Assembly: GCF_928368155.1 (NCBI RefSeq)
Contig: NZ_CAKMRU010000001.1
Location: forward strand, 371,001 to 435,000
Source of the DNA: Anaerococcus ihuae
GTDB taxonomy: Bacteria; Bacillota; Clostridia; Tissierellales; Peptoniphilaceae
Reading direction: 5' to 3'
Length of the DNA: 64,000 bases
This document shows, piece by piece, positions 46,914 to 54,535 of the stretch (positions are counted from its first letter, which is position 1; each line of letters opens with the position of its first letter). The notes beneath the pieces were generated by a model. The model saw nothing but the letters and a program-made list of their open reading frames with translations, searched no databases and had not been told where the DNA came from. Both the position numbers and the translations under genes were made by a program.

Positions 46914-47501
46914 ATGAATACACTTAAAGAATATATCCAAGAAAATTTAGTAATCACCAACAAAGAAGCAGAAGAACTTGGATATACTAGGCATAATCTA
47001 TCAGAATTAACAAAAATCGGACAATTAGAAAGATTAAGACCAGGTCTATATCAATTAAAAGGAAAAGTAATAGACGATTTTGTTTTAATATCATCAAATA
47101 GTAATCGAATTATATTTTCACATCAAACAGCCCTCTATCTCCACGACCTATCAGATAGAACTCCAAATGTATTTCATATATCTGTGCCCCAAGGCTATAA
47201 TGCAAGCCATATCAAAAAAAGATATGAGGATCTACAAGTTCACTATGTAAAAAAAGACTTATACGAACTAGGAAAGACAGAAATAAAATCACCACAAGGC
47301 AACCTTATTCCAGTTTACGATATAGATCGAACAATTTGCGATATCATAATAGACAGAGAAAAAATAGATAAGCAAATTTTTACAGAAGCCATAAAAAGAT
47401 ACTTTAAATCACAAAATAAAAATCTAAGACGACTCATAAAATACAGTAGATTATTTAAAATAGAAAATGAAATTAGAAAATACATGGAGGTATTATCGTG
47501 A
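46914..47501 (+). CDS. abiEi: AbiEi-type antitoxin (type IV toxin-antitoxin family)
   Basis: This 195-aa protein has an N-terminal winged-helix (about residues 5-50, including ITNKEAEELGYTRHNLSEL and GLYQLKG) and a C-terminal AbiEi domain. The FSHQTALYLHDL and VYDIDRTICDII segments match the family. It is an antitoxin that normally silences AbiEii, a nucleotidyltransferase toxin, and represses the operon. It overlaps the toxin remnant by GTGA. The toxin is broken, so this is now an orphan antitoxin. An AGAGGAGGCGG ribosome site precedes the ATG. Confidence 0.85.
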   Translation: MNTLKEYIQENLVITNKEAEELGYTRHNLSELTKIGQLERLRPGLYQLKGKVIDDFVLISSNSNRIIFSHQTALYLHDLSDRTPNVFHISVPQGYNASHIKKRYEDLQVHYVKKDLYELGKTEIKSPQGNLIPVYDIDRTICDIIIDREKIDKQIFTEAIKRYFKSQNKNLRRLIKYSRLFKIENEIRKYMEVLS

Positions 47502-47569
47502 TTAATATCGAGAGTATAAAGGGCAAGATAAGAAGTCTGGCAGAGAAGAAAAATAGTATAAACATGTGA
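47498..47569 (+). pseudogene. abiEii: N-terminal remnant of the AbiEii toxin
   Basis: Starting with a GTG that overlaps the antitoxin stop, 23 codons encode INIESIKGKIRSLAEKKNSI, the typical AbiEii start (family: M-I-N-x-x-x-I-K-x-K-I-x-x-x-A-x-E-K), then TGA. The rest of the toxin is displaced beyond an inserted regulator gene and continues from about 48570. The nucleotidyltransferase core is missing. Confidence 0.7.
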
Positions 47570-47647
47570 TGCTATAATATTTGTATTAGCATTATCGGGT
47601 ATAATTTAATAAATCCTTGTACAATTTAAATGAAAGGTGGTAGAAAT

Positions 47648-48496
47648 ATGGATATAATGAAATCTTTTAACTTAGCAATAGACTATATTGAAGATAACTT
47701 AACTGATGAACTTGATGAAAAAGAAATAACACGGATAACAGGATATTCATTTCCAATGTTTTCAAGAATATTTTCAATCATATCAGGATATTCATTATCT
47801 GAATATATAAGATTAAGAAAGATGACAAATGCTGCAATTGATTTAAAAAATTCAGATAAAAGAATTATAGATATTGCAATAAAATATGGCTATAATTCTC
47901 AGGATTCTTTTGCTTTAGCTTTTAAAAGTTTTCATAAGCTAACTCCAGGTCAAGTAAAAAAAGGAGAAAAGTATCAATATTTCCCAAGAATCTACTTTTC
48001 AATTTCAGTTCAAGGAGGAAATCAAATGGATATTAAGATTGAGAAAAAGAAAGCGTTTAAAGTAGCTGGTATTAAATCAGATGTAACTAAAAGTTCAAAT
48101 TTCCCAAAAGTTTGGGATAGACTGGTTGAAAAAGTACCAAGAGAAAAATTTGAAGAGTTTGGTAATGGTCAAATCTTTGGCGTAGGATATGACTATATAA
48201 TGGATGAAGAAGATTCATTTATATACTTAGCTGGTTTTGATTTAACGGATGAAGTAAAAGCTGAGGAGTTAGGGTTAGACATACTCAGCATTCCTGAAAA
48301 AGAGTATGCTATTGTAAGCTTAGAAGGTCCTATACCAAAGTGCATTCACGAAGGATGGAAGTATATTATTTCATATTTCTTCCCTAAAGAAGGATATAGA
48401 CATGATGAAAGTCCTGATTTTGAAGTATATGGAGATGGAGACCCTAATTCAGAAGATTATCAAATGGAATTATGGGTTCCTATAGCAAAAGAGTAA
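47648..48496 (+). CDS. AraC-type regulator with GyrI-like effector-binding domain
   Basis: This 282-aa protein has an N-terminal AraC helix-turn-helix pair (about residues 3-100, including DIAIKYGYNSQDSFALAFKS) and a C-terminal GyrI/BmrR-like small-molecule-binding domain from about 125. ATG at 47648 fits AAAGGTGG at 47633-47640; an in-frame ATG at 47630 is possible. The gene lies inside the broken abiEii locus, between its N- and C-terminal pieces. Such regulators usually respond to drugs; the regulated genes are unknown. Confidence 0.85.
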   Translation: MDIMKSFNLAIDYIEDNLTDELDEKEITRITGYSFPMFSRIFSIISGYSLSEYIRLRKMTNAAIDLKNSDKRIIDIAIKYGYNSQDSFALAFKSFHKLTPGQVKKGEKYQYFPRIYFSISVQGGNQMDIKIEKKKAFKVAGIKSDVTKSSNFPKVWDRLVEKVPREKFEEFGNGQIFGVGYDYIMDEEDSFIYLAGFDLTDEVKAEELGLDILSIPEKEYAIVSLEGPIPKCIHEGWKYIISYFFPKEGYRHDESPDFEVYGDGDPNSEDYQMELWVPIAKE

Positions 48497-48513
48497 TTTA
48501 AATTTGTTTAACG

Positions 48514-48541
48514 GCATCTATCAAATGGTAGGTGCTTTTTT
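48514..48541 (+). terminator. Terminator after the AraC/GyrI-like gene
   Basis: A 9-bp stem GCATCTATC/GGTAGGTGC (two G-U pairs) with an AAAT loop is followed by six T residues. It lies 18 nt after the stop codon. Confidence 0.8.
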
Positions 48542-48569
48542 GATTGCTATTAGTAAAAATAGGAATGAG

Positions 48570-49027
48570 TAAAAATTCCTATGAAACTTGACCTAACAAC
48601 GGGAGAAGTAACAATACCAAGGGAAATAGAATATACCTATCCCTGTATCTTTAGCAAAGAAAATATAAAAATAATGTTATACCTATTAGAAACAATTTTA
48701 GCTGAAAAATACGAAACCATAAGTCAGAAGAAATATAACAACAACACGAATGAGAGACTTTTATGACCTATACACTCTCTACAAGCTGAAAAAAGATGAG
48801 ATAGATTATGAAATTTTAAAAGAAGCAATAGAGAGAACCTCAAAAAAAGAGGAAGTCAGGAGATAATGAAAGACTATGAGGAAATAATCGAGGACATAAA
48901 AGAAGATTCATACCTAAGATCCTTGTGGGAAGTATATCTGAGTGAAAATAAGTATATTGGAGATCTGAGCTTTGATAAGGTTGTTGATGTGGTAACAACT
49001 TTATCAAATAGGATTAATGAGATGTAA
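48570..49027 (+). pseudogene. abiEii: C-terminal remnant of the AbiEii toxin with two frameshifts
   Basis: The first frame carries LDLTTGEVTIPREIEYTY then SKENIKIMLYLLETILAEKYETI, the AbiEii C-terminal segment (family D-I-T-T-G-D ... A-E-K-x-E-T-I). It shifts near 48720-48727 to TTRMRDFYDLYTLYKLK, a conserved AbiEii segment. A second shift occurs in an A-run near 48840-48848, where 7 A should be 8. The last piece reads KDYEEIIEDIKEDSYLRSLW and ends at TAA 49025-49027. The middle, with the catalytic core, is missing. Confidence 0.7.
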
Positions 49028-49443
49028 TTTAACAGACACTGTCTGGCATATCATAGATAAAAAATATTAAGTATTAGAGAAGTGAAATGATTTTATTTTT
49101 TTAAGCATAAATTTTACATCAAGGAGAACGTTTTTTTTTGACGTATATTTAATGGTATAATAGAATAAATAAAAGATTTAAGTAGGATGTAGTGATATCA
49201 TTTAATTATAAAATGTTATTACAAAAATAAAAGAATTAGGTATGATAAATAGTGAATTTATGGAAAAGCAAAATTAGGAAAATTACATTTTATAAATTAA
49301 GACAGACAAAATTTAATTACAGATGTTCTGTTTTTGATATTTTTGAATTAGAAGGCATACAGAAGATTATAGAGTGATTTTTGAAAAAACTAATTAAATA
49401 TTATAAAGGTTACATTATAAATGCATGACGACATAAAAGTGAG
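49028..49443. other. 416-nt spacer with degraded sequence before the defence pair
   Basis: No open gene is seen. A few stretches in shifting frames (for example KELGMINSEF near 49230, and FLKKLIKYYK near 49379) suggest an old, heavily mutated coding tract, possibly a small toxin, but I cannot confirm it. A TTGACG at 49138-49143 and a TATAAT at 49156-49161 are too close (12 nt) for a standard promoter. Confidence 0.4.
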
Positions 49444-49452
49444 GTGATTATA

Positions 49453-50478
49453 TTGGAATATTCGAACTATTATATGAATTTACCATTAGATTTAGCAGGT
49501 AGTAGAACGAAAAATAGATTTAGAGTTGAATTGTTGTGGGGAGTTGGTAAATTAATTGATGCATATAAGCTGTACGATGACTATACAATTGTGTTTGATT
49601 TCAAATGTGATATTGAATTGCATCGTGATAATGGTCTTGATTTTTACCAGGTGAAAACAATAAATAGAGGTAATCATAGTTCTAAAACACTAACTAAGAG
49701 AAAAGGAAATAGTAGATCTATTTTGGGAACATTGTATGCTCTTTACAACCCAAATCATAATATAAAGCTGGCTGTAGTTTGTAATAAGCATTTGAAAATT
49801 GATAGTAAAGAAGATTTAAGGCAAGAAGTTTGTTTAGGTGAGTTGGACAAAACAGTAATAGATTTTATTGAAGATAAATTGCAAGAAGAACTAAAGTTAT
49901 CAGAAGTCATTCTTGATAATGTTTTTTATGTATGTGAAAGTATGGACTTAACAAATCCTCATTATGCTTTGCTTGGAAAGTTAATTGAAGCTTTCCAAGA
50001 AATAAAAAATGAAGAACCTAATAATCCTAATGCTTTATTTCGATTAGTATCTGATACAGCTCAGAAAAAAGCTTCTTATGAGATGGCAATCACTAATTAT
50101 AATGATGTACTAGAATTAAAAGGAATTTCTAAAAATGAGTTTAATAAAATGCTTGAATCTCATAGGAAAAAATCTATAACAGGCATTGAGCAGGTTAAAG
50201 ATTATATTAAAACTTTATTCCCATCAGAAAGAAGATTATATAATCAAGCTTTAACTAATTTACTGGAAATTGATCAAAGCCATGAGTTGAATGTATTAAA
50301 GATATCAATTTTTGAGTATATTGAAGGGAATATAGATAAGATAAAAAACGAAAATGACCTTTTTAATATTTTAAATAATGTATTTGATAGTGAATTCCCT
50401 ATAGAATACACAAAATACATGAAAAAAGTATTTTATTTAATGGTATTTTATTTATACACAGAGGGAGGTGATATTTAA
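49453..50478 (+). CDS. DUF4297/Cap4-like nuclease, effector of a two-gene defence pair
   Basis: This 341-aa protein has an N-terminal DUF4297-type (PD-(D/E)xK) dsDNA nuclease domain. GSRTKNRFRVELLWGVGK, the strand around VFDFKCDIELHRDNG, and DFYQVKT (Asp63 to Lys68, counted from TTG) form the catalytic pattern. The remaining 200 residues are helical and probably link to the partner ATPase. TTG at 49453 fits GAGGTGA; the upstream GTG at 49444 lies in that site. It ends one base before the ATPase gene starts. It fits the LmuA-type effector of Lamassu or an ABC-three-component effector; which is uncertain. Confidence 0.75.
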   Translation: MEYSNYYMNLPLDLAGSRTKNRFRVELLWGVGKLIDAYKLYDDYTIVFDFKCDIELHRDNGLDFYQVKTINRGNHSSKTLTKRKGNSRSILGTLYALYNPNHNIKLAVVCNKHLKIDSKEDLRQEVCLGELDKTVIDFIEDKLQEELKLSEVILDNVFYVCESMDLTNPHYALLGKLIEAFQEIKNEEPNNPNALFRLVSDTAQKKASYEMAITNYNDVLELKGISKNEFNKMLESHRKKSITGIEQVKDYIKTLFPSERRLYNQALTNLLEIDQSHELNVLKISIFEYIEGNIDKIKNENDLFNILNNVFDSEFPIEYTKYMKKVFYLMVFYLYTEGGDI

Positions 50479-52172
50479 TGGATGTTATTTTCAATAAAAT
50501 ATATATTTTTGATATTTTAACTAAAGAGGCTTTTGTTACATGTTTTGAAAAAGGTTTAAATATTGTTACTTCTAGTAACATTGATGGAACAGATAGAGGG
50601 AAGTCAGTCTTGTTACGTAGTTTATATCATACTTTGGGTGCTGATGCCCACTTCGATAAAAAATGGAAAAATGAAGATAAAGTATATATTTTAGAGTTTT
50701 CGGTTAACGATAATATATATTTTATATATCGCCATAAAAAGTTATTCAAAGTATTTAATGATGTTTTTAAGATATTATTTCAAACATCAACTATAATTGA
50801 GTTATCATATTTTTTAAGCAATATTTGGGATTTTGAAATATTTTTACCGAATAGAAGGACTGAGAAGCTGGAGATTGCTCCACCAGCATATACATATGTA
50901 ATGAATTTTATTGACCAAGATTATTATGATGGAACATACTTTAGTTCCTTTAAGAGATTAGGACAATATCAAAATTTTAAACCTGATGTAATATATGCAC
51001 AATTTGGAATATATGATAAGAATTATTTTGAACATGTTGAAAGTAAACAAAATTTATTGGAACGTATAAATGATTCAGAAGACGCATACAGAGAAACTAG
51101 TAGAATGAAAGAAAAAGTATCTAAACTATTAGGTAATATTGTTGTGCCTGAAAATTTAAAAGAGCTTGAAAGGGAGCTTTCTATTAGAACAAAGGAATAT
51201 GATTATATTCTGAATTCTATTAATAAATTTAGGTATGAGCTTACAAATTTACGAAATGAAAAGTATGAGCTTGAAATTGCATTGAACCAAATTGAAAGGT
51301 TTAAGAATAAAAAGGAAAAAGAAATAAAGTATATTTTAAATACAGATATATGTCCTGAATGCCATTCAGTTTTGAAAGATACAACTGATCTTAGAAGTAA
51401 AAGATACAATTCAATTGAGGATTCGTTATATATAAAGGACAGCATATATGAGGATATAGAAAAGATTTCAAAATCAATTTTACAAATAGAGGGTAGTTAT
51501 AAAGAGTTTTTAGATAAGTTGGAATCATACAAGAAAAACATTGGTATAGCTAAGACAGAAATAAAAAATTATAGCAGCTATATGGGGCTAAATGAACTAT
51601 ATAATAGTTTAAATTTAGAGTTATTTAATGAGTTTAATTTGCAAGGAGAACTTAAAGAGAAACTAGAAAATATTGAGGAAGACTTGAAGGAAGTATCTAA
51701 AATTAAATCGGATATCAATAAAAAATATTATGATATGATTGATAGGGAAGTCTTAAAGTTTGGATTGAATGAGTTAGAGGAAGCACAATATAAAGCAATT
51801 AATCGAGTTTTTTGTGCAAGTGGAAGTAATAAACCAATTTCAACAGTTATATGGTATTTTATACTTAATGATATTAAAAAAATTTTTAATAATAAATGCT
51901 TGAATTTACCTATGGTATTAGATAGCCCTAAGAATGCGGAGATGGATTATGATAAGGCACAATCCTTAATTGAATATATATTAGATAATTCATCAAATTA
52001 TACCCAATTGATTTTTTCATCAATTGGGTTTGAAAGAAGGAATTTTGAATTTGAAAGCGAAATAAATATTATAGAGCTAAAGAATGACAAATATCAGTTG
52101 CTTGATTCTGAAACTTTCTCAAAATATAAATATGTTTTAGAAAATGCTTTAAGTGCCCAATTGATTAAATAG
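50478..52172 (+). CDS. SMC/Rad50-like ATPase with zinc hook, partner of the DUF4297 nuclease
   Basis: This 564-aa protein has a variant Walker A (DGTDRGKS, Gly41-Lys42-Ser43), a coiled coil of about 200 residues interrupted by a zinc hook CPEC (Cys292, Cys295), and a C-terminal half-head with an atypical signature region SGSNKP and Walker B LPMVLDSP (Asp482). Ser follows the Walker B Asp where many ABC ATPases have Glu. It overlaps the nuclease gene by 1 nt, so both are co-translated. It resembles LmuB (Lamassu) or the ATPase of ABC-three-component systems. No third gene (LmuC) is seen. Confidence 0.75.
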   Translation: MDVIFNKIYIFDILTKEAFVTCFEKGLNIVTSSNIDGTDRGKSVLLRSLYHTLGADAHFDKKWKNEDKVYILEFSVNDNIYFIYRHKKLFKVFNDVFKILFQTSTIIELSYFLSNIWDFEIFLPNRRTEKLEIAPPAYTYVMNFIDQDYYDGTYFSSFKRLGQYQNFKPDVIYAQFGIYDKNYFEHVESKQNLLERINDSEDAYRETSRMKEKVSKLLGNIVVPENLKELERELSIRTKEYDYILNSINKFRYELTNLRNEKYELEIALNQIERFKNKKEKEIKYILNTDICPECHSVLKDTTDLRSKRYNSIEDSLYIKDSIYEDIEKISKSILQIEGSYKEFLDKLESYKKNIGIAKTEIKNYSSYMGLNELYNSLNLELFNEFNLQGELKEKLENIEEDLKEVSKIKSDINKKYYDMIDREVLKFGLNELEEAQYKAINRVFCASGSNKPISTVIWYFILNDIKKIFNNKCLNLPMVLDSPKNAEMDYDKAQSLIEYILDNSSNYTQLIFSSIGFERRNFEFESEINIIELKNDKYQLLDSETFSKYKYVLENALSAQLIK

Positions 52173-52267
52173 TAAGATAAAATCACCTATATATCTACAT
52201 CCTAGTCTACATGAATAAATAATTTTTTTCTTATTTTATAAAGTTTAACGATATTGTATTTTTATTA

Positions 52268-52298
52268 AGAATACTCTTGCAAAAGGGTATTCTTTTTT
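52268..52298 (+). terminator. Terminator after the nuclease/ATPase operon
   Basis: An 11-bp stem AGAATACTCTT/AAGGGTATTCT with a GCAA loop is followed by five or more T residues, about 95 nt after the ATPase stop codon. Confidence 0.85.
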
Positions 52299-52445
52299 TA
52301 TTGCTTACTTTAGTGAATTGAGCGAACGAAAGAATTCATGTGGAGGAAATTAGCTTTAGCTTCAAGCACCAAGAAAACATCCTTAAAGTATAATTTTGAT
52401 AATAGCATGGAAGCTGGATATGCAAAGATTATATAGTATTTGCAC

Positions 52446-52476
52446 AAAAAAATAAGCTGAAATTAATTTCAGCTTA
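52446..52476 (-). terminator. Minus-strand terminator after the relaxase remnant
   Basis: A perfect 24-nt palindrome (TAAGCTGAAATT and its mirror) at 52453-52476 is flanked on its left by seven A residues, which read as a T run on the minus strand. It ends the mobC/relaxase remnant transcript. Confidence 0.8.
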
Positions 52477-52505
52477 AGCTTGACTTTTGTTAGCAGGTTT
52501 TTGTT

Positions 52506-52682
52506 TCAAAAAATGCTATAGAATATGATCTTTCGTGTTTTCATAAACTGAATATGGGCAGTAGATGGATGACATTTAAATGAAGAAACCAAGACTTTTT
52601 CATCAGTTTTTTCACTCTTGGTTATATAATCTATTGCCAAATTTAGAGTTGATTTTATAGGATGTATTTTTGTAATTGCCAT
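52506..52682 (-). pseudogene. Truncated relaxase (MobA/MobL family)
   Basis: The first about 50 codons of a conjugative relaxase remain: MAITKIHPIKSTLNLAIDYI is the typical start, and KTDEKVLVSSFKCHPSTA follows. Homology ends near QFMKTR and the frame closes at TGA after 58 codons, whereas relaxases normally have over 400. It starts 1 nt after the mobC stop. The relaxase catalytic region is lost, so the element cannot mobilise by itself. Confidence 0.8.
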
Positions 52683-52683
52683 A

Positions 52684-53040
52684 CTAATCACCAGAACTTT
52701 CTTTTGATTTATTAAGAAGTAGGGAATGGATCTGCCATATTTCCCTTGATAATTTTTCTATCTGATTATTCATAGATTCAATTTCATATTTGTAAATAAC
52801 ACCAGTTGTATTAGTAGCTTTTGCAATCTGATTTATATTATTTGTTGCATTTGAAAGTAACCATTGTAGGTTTCTAAATGGTTCTAAATCTACAACGTAG
52901 ATCTCTTTTTCTAATACGCATTTTCTAAGAAAGTGGGACATAGTTTTGCAGTTTGCAAGTCTCATTTTCTTTTCAAAAACTTCCTTTTCTTCATCTGTTA
53001 AATATATTTTTAGTTGATTATTTCTTTTTCTATTATCCAT
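52684..53040 (-). CDS. mobC: MobC family relaxosome accessory protein
   Basis: This 118-aa DNA-binding accessory protein starts MDNRKRNNQLKIYLTDEEKE, a ribbon-helix-helix-like N-terminus, followed by the MobC domain (NLQWLLSNATNNINQIAKATN) and a helical C-terminus. ATG at 53040 follows an AAGGAGATATACT site; the longer reading to 53163 lacks one. It is intact, while its relaxase partner is truncated. Upstream lie oriT-like repeats. Confidence 0.85.
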   Translation of the reverse strand: MDNRKRNNQLKIYLTDEEKEVFEKKMRLANCKTMSHFLRKCVLEKEIYVVDLEPFRNLQWLLSNATNNINQIAKATNTTGVIYKYEIESMNNQIEKLSREIWQIHSLLLNKSKESSGD

Positions 53041-53072
53041 AGTATATCTCCTTATCATAAAATATTGGGGTC

Positions 53073-53167
53073 TTAGGGCTCTCCCTAACAAGGTAAAATT
53101 GATAAAAAAAGAAGCAGTCCATAAAGGTTCTGCTTCATCAATTTTTCGTAAGTGGGTACTCACTTAC
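53073..53167. other. oriT-like region with three inverted repeats upstream of mobC
   Basis: Three dyads are seen: TTAGGG-CTCT-CCCTAA (53073-53088, perfect), GAAGCAG ... CTGCTTC (53111-53136, 7-bp arms) and GTAAGTGGGT/ACTCACTTAC (53148-53167, one mismatch). Their position just upstream of mobC on the mob strand suggests an origin of transfer. The TAACAAGGTAAAA tract at 53086-53098 is repeated before the serine recombinase. The exact nick site is not known. Confidence 0.5.
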
Positions 53168-53264
53168 TGTGCTTGCTATTAAAGTTATAAGCGTTAAGCG
53201 TTTATTCAATTTTATTGATTATACCGCATTTAAAGAAATTAATAAAGAAGTATAAGCGAAGCTA

Positions 53265-53293
53265 TTGACAATGATTATCAGTGTTGATATAAT
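53265..53293 (+). promoter_or_regulatory. Perfect promoter of the tetR-ECF-MATE-ABC operon
   Basis: TTGACA (53265-53270), a 17-nt spacer and TATAAT (53288-53293) are a perfect vegetative promoter, 40 nt before the preferred tetR start. An operator follows immediately. Confidence 0.9.
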
Positions 53294-53296
53294 AAT

Positions 53297-53314
53297 ACCG
53301 ACAATAGTGTCGGT
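53297..53314. promoter_or_regulatory. TetR operator dyad
   Basis: ACCGACA-ATAG-TGTCGGT is a perfect 7-bp inverted repeat, starting 3 nt after the -10 and covering the likely transcription start. It is well placed to be the binding site of the TetR encoded 19 nt downstream (autoregulation, inference). Confidence 0.75.
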
Positions 53315-53332
53315 TTGGAGGTTATTTATGAA

Positions 53333-53905
53333 ATGAAAATGGAAGCTGAAGAAAGAAAAAAGCAGATTATACAAGCAGCTATGAAAGTCTTTTTGGATAA
53401 GGGATTTAGAAATACAGTTATGAATGACATTATGGAAGCTACTGGGCTTTCTAGAGGTGGGTTGTATCATCATTATGGTTCTACCTATGAAATTTTATAC
53501 GACATTATGTTAGAAGGAAATAAATACAGAGAGAAGATAATCTATGATGAGATGAATAATACAAGTCAGGATTTTAGCGAAGTTTTATCTGAGATTATTT
53601 TAGAAAAAATGCTATATCAGAGTGACTATGTTTCAATTTATGCAATGTTTTTGCAGGAATTAAATCATGACGATAAGTTAAAAGACTTATATAAGAAACT
53701 AAAAAAATCATCATCTGATAGTATTCTAATGTTATTTGATGAAGATGTAAGAGGTGAATTAAGTGAAGCTATCGAATTAATAACTGATTTGATTAACACA
53801 TTTATTCTAGGTTGTGAAGTTCTAAATGCAAGAGAAAATTTTGTGAAGAATAAATTTGCATTAAAAAAAATGATAGGAATTATCTTAGATAATAATGCTA
53901 AGTAA
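53333..53905 (+). CDS. TetR/AcrR family regulator
   Basis: This 190-aa repressor has an N-terminal helix-turn-helix (about residues 8-50, FLDKGFRNTVMNDIMEATGLSRGGLYHH split between helices) and a helical effector domain. The start is ambiguous. ATG at 53333 is preferred, but GGAGG (53317-53321) is best spaced for an ATG-AAA-TGA mini-ORF at 53328 that overlaps this ATG. TTG at 53315 is a weaker alternative. It probably controls itself and the transport genes downstream. Confidence 0.85.
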   Translation: MKMEAEERKKQIIQAAMKVFLDKGFRNTVMNDIMEATGLSRGGLYHHYGSTYEILYDIMLEGNKYREKIIYDEMNNTSQDFSEVLSEIILEKMLYQSDYVSIYAMFLQELNHDDKLKDLYKKLKKSSSDSILMLFDEDVRGELSEAIELITDLINTFILGCEVLNARENFVKNKFALKKMIGIILDNNAK

Positions 53906-53956
53906 ATCTTAGGGTTTACTCAGAAAGAAAAAATATATCTTAAATTGGAGGTTTAT

Positions 53957-54535
53957 ATGAAATTAAAAGATATCGTACAAGTTACAATTTTTACAGTAGT
54001 GGCGTTTATATTAAACATGGCTGTATCAACAGCCACAGGAATGTTAGGAACTTTATCCTTATATATAGCTGCAGGATTTTCTTCCTTTGTAGTAGCTCCG
54101 CCATTTATAATTATGGCTAAAAAATTACAAAAAAGAGGAATAGCTTTTATATTTTTCATGTTGCTGGGTGTATTTTATGCATTAAGTGGATATTGGCCAA
54201 TGCTTATAGTAAATGCCATCGCAGCTATTGTAGCAGAATTAATTATAGGTAACTATAAAAATGATAATAGAGTTGCCTTAGCAGTATCTGCTGGAATGTT
54301 TGTTATTTCAATGCATGCAATGACATTTGTAAGACTACTTGGACCAGAAAAAATTGTTGAAGTTTTTAGCGTATTTACTAAAGAACAGGCTGCCTTTATG
54401 GATGCCTTTTTTACACCAAAGGCAATGCTAATCTCAATAGGCATTAATATTGTCTTGGTATTAATAGCAGGAAGATTTGGATTATATATAAATAATAAGT
54501 TTTTTAAAAAGAGTAAAAAATCAGGAATATTGTAA
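53957..54535 (+). CDS. MptD/Trep_Strep family ECF-type S component
   Basis: This 192-aa polytopic membrane protein starts MKLKDIVQVTIFTVVAFILNM and has about five hydrophobic segments. It matches the MptD/Trep_Strep family of substrate-binding ECF components. Substrate unknown. ATG at 53957 follows TTGGAGGTTTAT. It overlaps the EcfT gene at its stop codon. Confidence 0.75.
   Translation: MKLKDIVQVTIFTVVAFILNMAVSTATGMLGTLSLYIAAGFSSFVVAPPFIIMAKKLQKRGIAFIFFMLLGVFYALSGYWPMLIVNAIAAIVAELIIGNYKNDNRVALAVSAGMFVISMHAMTFVRLLGPEKIVEVFSVFTKEQAAFMDAFFTPKAMLISIGINIVLVLIAGRFGLYINNKFFKKSKKSGIL

Larger units (their letters stand above)
52173..52505. other. 333-nt spacer between the defence pair and the mobilisation remnant
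   Basis: It contains a plus-strand terminator, a 32-codon ORF at about 52338-52436 (MWRKLALASS ... AGYAKII) without a good match to anything I recognise, and a minus-strand terminator. I see no other gene. Confidence 0.5.

Noticed and set aside
47570..48569. The AraC/GyrI insertion as a transposon
   Set aside because: No transposase, terminal inverted repeats or clear target duplication are seen; only a TGCTAT hexamer occurs at both sides.
48581..48766. 61-codon ORF taken as an independent gene
   Set aside because: Its sequence continues in other frames as conserved AbiEii segments, so it is a fragment of the broken toxin.
52684..53163. Extended mobC start at 53163
   Set aside because: The extra N-terminal 41 residues look non-coding and cross oriT-like repeats; the ATG at 53040 has a good ribosome site.
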